This document shows positions 58,580 through 64,000 of a DNA stretch of 64,000 bases, piece after piece; within the stretch, counting starts at the first letter, position 1; the number at the start of each line of letters is the position of its first letter. Both the position numbers and the translations under genes were made by a program. The DNA is from Psychrobacter sp. JCM 18903 (GTDB lineage Bacteria > Pseudomonadota > Gammaproteobacteria > Pseudomonadales > Moraxellaceae). Location: positions 38,506 to 102,505 of the forward strand of contig NZ_BAWJ01000015.1 in NCBI RefSeq assembly GCF_000586475.1. Reading direction: 5' to 3'. The notes below the pieces were generated by a model. It did no database searches. It had not been told where the DNA came from and saw nothing but the letters and a program-made list of their open reading frames with translations.

Positions 58580-59067
58580 ATGGAAAGTTTGAATCAAGCA
58601 GCACATGCAGCCTCTAATACCGCAGATAATCATCCTGACGAATTGTCTCATTATCCCATTATTCATCATCAGCCATTCACTGGGGCGAGATGGATGCGTT
58701 TAACCATTTAAATAATGTGATTTATTACCGTTATGCTGAATCAGCGCGAATTGGCTATTTGCAGGCGCTAGGTATGTTTGATGGCAGTATGGTGACGGTA
58801 TTGGCACAATCAAGTTGCCAGTATTTACGCCCAGTGACTTATCCTGATACTTTGCTATTAGGAGTGCGCTGTCAGGGCTTGGGCAATACGAGTATCGTGA
58901 TGGAATATAGCTACTATAGCACCGCGCAAGCGGCTATCGTCGCGACAGCTGAGGCAGTCGTGGTACGTCTCGATAGTGAGGGAAAGTGTAAGTTAGCTTG
59001 GACAGAGGAAGAGCGCGCTCGGCTATTGGCATTAGAAGCGAAAGTTGGTCATATACTGAAGCTTTAG
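58580..59067 (+). CDS. Acyl-CoA thioesterase, 4HBT family (frameshifted in this sequence)
   Basis: Hotdog-fold thioesterase of the 4-hydroxybenzoyl-CoA/YbgC type. One G is missing near 58672 (CAGCC to CAGGCC). The repaired sequence reads HHQAIHWGEMDAFNHLNNVIYYRYAESARIGYL, containing the catalytic Asp of the WGEMDAFNHLNN motif. LGVRCQGLGNTSIVMEYSYYS and AEAVVVRLD follow. 162 residues from ATG 58580, with an N-terminal extension of about 30 residues (NQAAHAASNTADNHPDE). Substrate unknown. It converges with the riboflavin gene over a shared terminator. Confidence 0.85.
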
Positions 59068-59090
59068 TACTAAATATTAAATAAATGAAA

Positions 59091-59125
59091 AAAAGGCACG
59101 CTAACGTTATGTTAGCGTGCCTTTT
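59091..59125. terminator. Bidirectional terminator between the thioesterase and ribB genes
   Basis: Perfect 15-bp stem AAAAGGCACGCTAAC/GTTAGCGTGCCTTTT with loop GTTAT, between two convergent genes. Confidence 0.9.
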
Positions 59126-59160
59126 GCTATGTGGCTGATATCGAATCAATCAGTCAAATA

Positions 59161-60271
59161 TTAATCTTGCTTTGGGGCATGTACGAAATCGATGACGTTC
59201 AAGTCAAAGCCTGATAATGCGTAAAACTTCATGGGTGATGATAATAAACGCATATCACGAACGCCTAAATGACGCAAAATCTGTGCGCCAACACCAATGC
59301 TGCGATACGGCTGCTGAGTAATGGTCGATTGCGATTCATTGTCTGCCGCTTTGTCTAACGCCTCTCCTAAATCTATTGGCTGGTTGCTGCCAATCCAAAC
59401 TAATACGCCGCGATCTGAATTACTGATTTCCTCCAGTGCTGAGCGCACGCTCCAGCCACTACGACCCGTCATATCATTTTTGGCAGCAAACAAGTCGCGT
59501 AGTGGGTGAAAACCATGGACACGGACGGTGCTGACGCCTTCGCTCACATCGCCTTTTACCAAAGCCAAATGCGTTTCATCAGCGCCAAATTCGCGGAAGC
59601 ATGTAGCGTAAAGGTGCCGTATTCCGTTTCAAAAGGACGCGATTCAATTTCTTCTACCGTTTGCTCGTTCGCGATGCGGTAGTTGATGAGGTCAGCAATT
59701 GTACCCATCTTGATGCCATGCTCTTCGGCAAATATCTCAAGGTCATCACGGCGCGCATCGTACCATCAGCATTGATGATTTCGACAATCACTGCTGCGGG
59801 CTCAAGCCCTGCTAGGCGTGCTAAATCACAACCAGCTTCGGTATGTCCAGCGCGGTGCAAGACGCCACCATTTTGAGCCATGATTGGGAAGATATGTCCA
59901 GGCTGGACGATGTCTTCAGGTTTTGCCGAAGAAGAAACCGCGGCTTGAATTGTACGAGCGCGATCAGCAGCAGAGATACCCGTGGTAACGCCTTCAGCGG
60001 CTTCGATAGAAACCGTAAAGTTGGTGCTAAATTTTGCCTCGTTACGATCAGACATCAGCGGCAACGCCAACTGTTGGCAGCGTGCTTGTGACAAGGTCAA
60101 GCAGACCAAACCACGTGCATGAGTAATCATAAAGTTAATATCTTCAGGGCGCACATGGGTCGCTGCCATAATGATATCACCTTCATTTTCACGGTCTTCA
60201 TCATCCATTAAGATGACCATCTTGCCAGCACGAATGTCTTCGATAATCTCAGGAATCGTATTTAAACTCAT
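59161..60271 (-). CDS. ribB: 3,4-dihydroxy-2-butanone-4-phosphate synthase with degenerate GTP cyclohydrolase II domain (RibBX-like; two frameshifts in this sequence)
   Basis: N-terminal RibB domain (about 1-205) makes the four-carbon riboflavin precursor from ribulose-5-phosphate. [20 protein letters not shown] (acidic active site), [24 protein letters not shown] and the [13 protein letters not shown] loop are complete. The C-terminal half resembles RibA but reads [35 protein letters not shown] where RibA has its three zinc Cys, so cyclohydrolase activity is unlikely. This layout is known as RibBX. Shifts near 59757 (ATGCG to ATGGCG) and 59598 (GCTTCC to GCTTTCC) restore [15 protein letters not shown] and [19 protein letters not shown]. 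About 370 residues; no FMN riboswitch was found upstream. Confidence 0.9.
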
Positions 60272-60595
60272 AGTAAGTCTCAATATTTTATTATTTATAG
60301 ATAGGTGTGATGTGGAATATAAAGCATTGTCTGTCTATTGTAGCAGTAGATGCTACAGAGCGCTGTTGCGGTTAGGCAAAGTGCATGGAATCAAATTGAT
60401 CCACCGTAGACATTATCTAATCATTGCTTATATATCAATATGAGGACATTTTAACGCTTTTCAGCCCACTATGCTGCTTCATCTCGAAACTATATGGACC
60501 AGTCTGTCAAATATAGTGATAAGTATTATTAATGGTCACGACGATTCATGTATTCAATGACGCAGTAAGCAATGGGATAATCGACATGTGAGCCA
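60272..60595. other. Spacer between rarA and ribB
   Basis: About 320 bases. I looked for the FMN riboswitch segments expected in a ribB leader and did not find them. No supported gene. Confidence 0.4.
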
Positions 60596-61885
60596 TCAGT
60601 CGTTGCTGGCTGCTTGGCTTTTTAGCCAATCCATAAACTGTTTGCTGTGTTGCTCGCGCTGGTTGTCGGCAAATTCATAAAAGCTGGTTCCAACTAAATT
60701 GTCTGGCAAATAGCTTTGCGGATAATAGTGATTGGGATAATCGTGTGGATAGGCGTAACCTTGACCATAGCCTTGATTACGCATCAGTTTGGTTACGCCA
60801 TTACGTAGGTGTAGCGGCACAGGTGAGGCATCTTTTTCTGCCAATGCCATCGCCGCATTGATGGCTTTATAAGTGCTGTTACTTTTGGCACTGGTCGCCA
60901 AATAAACCACTACTTGCCCCAAGATAATACGCGCTTCTGGCATACCAATTGACTGCACACTACGTAATGCTGCATCGGCAAGCAGTAAAGCATTAGGGTT
61001 GGCATTACCAATATCTTCACTGGCCAAGATGACCAAACGCCGCGCGATAAAATCAGCAGGCTCACCGCCCACTAACATCCGCGCCATCCAATAAAGCGCA
61101 GCATCAGGGTCTGAGCCACGTACGGACTTTATCATCGCCGAGATAATATCGTAATGCTGCTCACCATCTTTGTCATAGCGTACCAGCGCGGTCTGAGCAA
61201 CACGAGCGACCAATTCATCGTTAATGACAAGCGGTGATTGCTTAGTGTCCGCCGTTTGAATAGCCAGCTCTAATAAATTTAGCGCCTTCCTAGCATCGCC
61301 ATGCGCCAGTTGGCTGATAGTGTCCTGTGCTTGTAAATCAACCGTCAAATTCTTCAGCACTGAATCTTCTGAAATTGCCCTTTGCAATACCGCACTGATT
61401 TGCTCAGGCGTCAGTGGCTCTAAACGATACACTTGGCAACGTGATAGCAGCGCATTATTGACACTAAAGGAGGGGTTTTCAGTTGTCGCACCAATCAAGG
61501 TAATATCACCAGATTCGACCGCGCCCAGTAAGGCATCCTGCTGAGCCTTGTTAAAGCGGTGTATCTCATCGATAAAAACCACTGGCGATTCAAATGCTAA
61601 TGAGTCCTTATTGTCTAACACTTCTCGCAGCTGTTTGACCCCAGTATTCAAGGCAGACAAGGCATGAAAAGGTCTGCCAACAGCATCAGCCAACAGCATG
61701 GCAATAGTCGTTTTGCCGATGCCAGCTTCACCATGCAAAATAATCGATGGCAGATGTCCTTGTTCGACCAAACGCCGCAAGGGCGCACCTGCTGCCAGTA
61801 GATGTTCTTGACCAATGATTGCATCAAGTGTCGTTGGGCGCATACGCTGGGCAAGGGGTGTGTCGGCATGAAAATTAGGCGGCAT
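60596..61885 (-). CDS. rarA: Replication-associated recombination protein A (RarA/MgsA)
   Basis: AAA+ ATPase acting at stalled replication forks, related to clamp loaders. ATG 61885 is preferred to a TTG six codons earlier. N-terminal PLAQRMRPTTLDAIIGQEHLL, Walker A HGEAGIGKTT, Walker B VVFIDEIHRFNKAQQDALL and sensor 1 LIGATTENPSFSVNNALLSRC are present. ARMLVGGEPADFIARRLVILASEDIGNANP forms the conserved C-terminal helical and tetramerisation part, ending PNHYYPQSYLPDNLVG. About 429 residues, intact. Confidence 0.95.
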   Translation of the reverse strand: MPPNFHADTPLAQRMRPTTLDAIIGQEHLLAAGAPLRRLVEQGHLPSIILHGEAGIGKTTIAMLLADAVGRPFHALSALNTGVKQLREVLDNKDSLAFESPVVFIDEIHRFNKAQQDALLGAVESGDITLIGATTENPSFSVNNALLSRCQVYRLEPLTPEQISAVLQRAISEDSVLKNLTVDLQAQDTISQLAHGDARKALNLLELAIQTADTKQSPLVINDELVARVAQTALVRYDKDGEQHYDIISAMIKSVRGSDPDAALYWMARMLVGGEPADFIARRLVILASEDIGNANPNALLLADAALRSVQSIGMPEARIILGQVVVYLATSAKSNSTYKAINAAMALAEKDASPVPLHLRNGVTKLMRNQGYGQGYAYPHDYPNHYYPQSYLPDNLVGTSFYEFADNQREQHSKQFMDWLKSQAASND

Positions 61886-62312
61886 AGAAATCTCTATTAT
61901 CAATTTAAACAGCTATCAATTAGTTCATGACGACAGTGATTAATGGGTTTTTATTGCTGCATCTAAATGACTACATCCTAGATTACATTCATCATTGCTA
62001 TGGAAAAAGACCATATCTGTCTGTTTGGCATGATTTTCGCACTAATGAATATTAGACATGAGTAGTAAAAGTAGGCTAATTTATAAAGATGCTATTTGGT
62101 ATGTGTCTTGATATGTGTCATACACGATAGGCTAACGCAGATTTACGTTAATAAAAGTCAATCAAGTGTACAGCTTATGTCCCAAATACTTTGATTTTTA
62201 TGCTTTTATCCCTATTAACGGTTCAGCAGCATTGATAGATCGCAGATATCACGCCCGATTTACGACCTATCATTTGTGATTATCCATTCATTAGGCATAA
62301 GGTATTACCGTC
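61886..62312. other. Divergent spacer upstream of rarA
   Basis: About 430 AT-rich bases with no supported gene, repeat or hairpin. Divergent promoters should lie here. Confidence 0.4.
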
Positions 62313-62822
62313 ATGATGTCTCCGCCGATATTGCAGCGCTTGTTTGCTCGCTATTTATATCGCAGTGCCAAACAGCAATCACGTTTGCTTACTACAGGTG
62401 AGATAGCGCTGGCGCGTTCAGTATTTGGCGACAGTATCAATCTCGATGAGGTTCAGCTCAAGACTGCTTGGTGGGTGTTGAAACATTATGCCGTTAGTCC
62501 TAATGGCAATATTTATTTTAACCCAGCAGATTGGATAATAGATTTTAGCGATGCTTCATTGAGTAAAAAAAGTTGGCTGATACATGAATTGACCCATGTA
62601 TGGCAATTACAGCAAGGCTTAAAAGTGGTGCGCGGTGCACTTATTGATCGCCGCTATGATTATGTACTCAAGACAGGCAAATCCTTCTTTAACTACGGTA
62701 TCGAACAGCAGGCGCGTATGGTTCAGGATTATTTTATTCGTCGTCAGCGTGGACAAGACTGTCAAGCGTTAGAAACTTGTATTCCATTTTTAATCGTGAA
62801 GTCTGACGACAATATGAAGTGA
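62313..62822 (+). CDS. HExxH-containing protein, Vgr-related type
   Basis: 169 residues with a zinc-metalloprotease-like motif LIHELTHVWQLQQG (HELTH near 91-95). The upstream TTGEIALARSVFGDSINLDEVQLKTAW...NGNIYFNPADW matches short proteins labelled Vgr-related or DUF4157-like. No signal peptide is seen, and a Gly-x-x-Asn-Asn-type third ligand is not obvious. No type VI secretion genes are nearby, so a secretion link is not supported. The next gene, encoding a lipoprotein, follows after about 70 bases. Confidence 0.65.
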   Translation: MMSPPILQRLFARYLYRSAKQQSRLLTTGEIALARSVFGDSINLDEVQLKTAWWVLKHYAVSPNGNIYFNPADWIIDFSDASLSKKSWLIHELTHVWQLQQGLKVVRGALIDRRYDYVLKTGKSFFNYGIEQQARMVQDYFIRRQRGQDCQALETCIPFLIVKSDDNMK

Positions 62823-62894
62823 TATCCATTGGCAATGGATTGCCATGACGACTTTGGTTTTTATTATTTTGCCTTAACAAGGACACGTACCCTT

Positions 62895-63842
62895 ATGTTT
62901 AAATTTTTGCCGAAAAAGCCCAATTATAAAATGAGTAAAGGTGTGGTTGATGATTCTATCAATCAAAACAACACCCTTTTACAGCACTCGTCAACCTTGC
63001 TTGCGGCAACACTCAGCGGCGTATTGCTGTTAAGTGGTTGTCAGCAGCAAGCAGAGACTCAACCTGCGCCAGAAGACAGTCAGAGCGTTGAAAAAACGAG
63101 CACTGAAGACAGTCAGCCTATGCGGCCAAGTGATTCTGCTGCTACCCGTATAAAGCAGTTTCAGCCTATATATGTCGCGCAAGCACAAAGGCTACAGCGT
63201 CGTTTACAAGCAGAGTATGAATCCCTACAAGCCGCTGATAGCTTAGATAGTGAGGATTCATTGCTGATAAATGATGATACTGCTAGCGATACTAATACTG
63301 ATAACGTGATGGAGAATAACAGCGATACAGCTGATAGCAACACACCATCTGCTGAAATCACAGATGATGAAGTGGATATCTCCGCTGAGGCTGATATCAA
63401 TACCAGTACGGAAGTTGGCGAGCGTGATTTAACGGTGTTAAAGCGCATTAGCCTTGAGCCGCGTAAGCCTGTCATGCTAACAGAAGATCAAATCATCGAA
63501 AGCTACCAGCAAGCGATGGAAGCGCTTTATCAGCCTGTGACGACGCCTCTTAGCGCAGAAGATGTTGATACGTTAATTAATATCGCAACATTGGCTCCGC
63601 AGTTATTTGAGCATGCAGAAATTGCCGGTAGGCTCAGTGCCAAGAGCCCAGCATTAGCGCGTTTGATTATTCAGCATCAGGTTTGGGAGCAGATAGAAGC
63701 TCAGCAAGTGATTGATATGCAGCAGATGAAACTGAATCAACAAAAAGAATTTGAGACGCTTATGACTAAGTTTAATGACACCATTAAAGGTTATGATGAG
63801 CAAATTGCCAAATATGAGCAAACACTAAAAGAATTCCAGTAG
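62895..63842 (+). CDS. Predicted lipoprotein with acidic linker and coiled-coil C-terminus
   Basis: About 315 residues from ATG 62895 (AAGGA eleven bases upstream); a longer frame from 62829 lacks such a site. The signal segment TLLAATLSGVLLLSGCQQQ has a lipobox, so Cys should be lipidated. The mature part has an acidic Asp/Ser/Thr-rich stretch (about 110-180), then a helical C-terminus with MQQMKLNQQKEFETLMTKFNDTIKGYDEQIAKYEQTL. The start lies farther upstream of the hydrophobic stretch than usual for lipoproteins. Family not recognised. Confidence 0.65.
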   Translation: MFKFLPKKPNYKMSKGVVDDSINQNNTLLQHSSTLLAATLSGVLLLSGCQQQAETQPAPEDSQSVEKTSTEDSQPMRPSDSAATRIKQFQPIYVAQAQRLQRRLQAEYESLQAADSLDSEDSLLINDDTASDTNTDNVMENNSDTADSNTPSAEITDDEVDISAEADINTSTEVGERDLTVLKRISLEPRKPVMLTEDQIIESYQQAMEALYQPVTTPLSAEDVDTLINIATLAPQLFEHAEIAGRLSAKSPALARLIIQHQVWEQIEAQQVIDMQQMKLNQQKEFETLMTKFNDTIKGYDEQIAKYEQTLKEFQ

Positions 63843-63971
63843 CCGCAATTCTGTCACTCACTCAGTTATTCATTCAGTAACGGATAGGGTTTCTATAAAA
63901 TGTAATGTGGCTAACCGTATCAAATGAGACGGTAAGAACCATAAAACATGAGCCATAAAAAAAGAACCATA

Positions 63972-63998
63972 AAAAATCCCGCACGATGGCGGATTTTA
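63972..63998 (+). terminator. Probable terminator at the window end
   Basis: AAAATC-C-CGC pairs with GCG-GATTTT around loop ACGATG, with one unpaired C in the left arm; a lost G in the right arm would remove that bulge. It lies about 130 bases after the lipoprotein gene. Confidence 0.6.
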
Positions 63999-64000
63999 TG

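Noticed and set aside
60272..60595. FMN riboswitch ahead of ribB
   Set aside because: The conserved RFN segments were looked for on the minus strand and are absent.
62313..62822. Type VI secretion effector locus
   Set aside because: The Vgr-related similarity is limited to an HExxH core; no tss, hcp, vgrG or immunity genes are nearby.

Overview
The window looks like a chromosomal segment of a Psychrobacter-type gammaproteobacterium (Moraxellaceae). This rests on protein style, moderate GC with AT-rich spacers, and gene order: tpiA-secG-tRNA-Leu-tRNA-fMet-rimP-nusA-infB-rbfA-truB-rpsO-pnp, pilB-pilC-pilD-coaE, pstS-C-A-B-phoU, and an AlgZ/AlgR pair beside argH and hemC-hemD. It is almost all core genome. 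There is no prophage, CRISPR array, intact insertion sequence or integrated island.

Layout. 0-6 kb (minus strand): xerD (cut by the window edge), a SAM methyltransferase, a TusA-like protein, a small membrane protein, ruvX, yqgE and recN. 6.5-9 kb: ppnP and rlmB on plus, coaE on minus. 8.7-13 kb: type IV pilus genes pilD, pilC, pilB. 13.5-27.5 kb: tpiA, secG, two tRNAs and the transcription/translation/RNA-decay cluster rimP to pnp, interrupted by a PfpI-family gene with two tiny acidic proteins. 27.6-31.3 kb: a divergent macro-domain protein, a coiled-coil membrane protein, a YheV-like zinc ribbon and prlC. 31.7-42.8 kb: a mixed set (bacterial eRF1-like protein, secreted protein, EEP nuclease, MDR oxidoreductase, alkB, hydrolase, ABC exporter, DMT transporter, class I aldolase, membrane protein). 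42.8-50.8 kb: thiC behind a TPP riboswitch, then the Pst phosphate system behind a PhoB box. 50.8-64 kb: yggX, argH, algZ/algR, hemC, hemD, hemX-like, thioesterase, a RibBX-like riboflavin enzyme, rarA, an HExxH protein and a lipoprotein.

The most important caution is sequence quality. Eighteen genes, many essential (infB, nusA, pnp, hemC, hemD, ribB), are broken by frameshifts. Of 25 shift points, 24 are repaired by adding back one base, usually in a run of two to four identical bases, and the initiator tRNA lacks two bases of a GGG run. Such one-sided, short-homopolymer deletions look like uncorrected sequencing errors, so I annotate these genes across their full repaired span rather than as pseudogenes.

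No obviously new multi-gene system is present. The more unusual items are: a pair of about 160-bp CTAG-flanked MITE-like elements, one sitting where two convergent genes share their stop codons; an orphan DarG/TARG1-type macro domain that has lost the usual catalytic residues; a stand-alone bacterial eRF1-like protein; an AlgZ-type kinase with a decayed ATP-binding domain; a RibB fused to a metal-site-less RibA domain; and a perfect hairpin just ahead of pnp.
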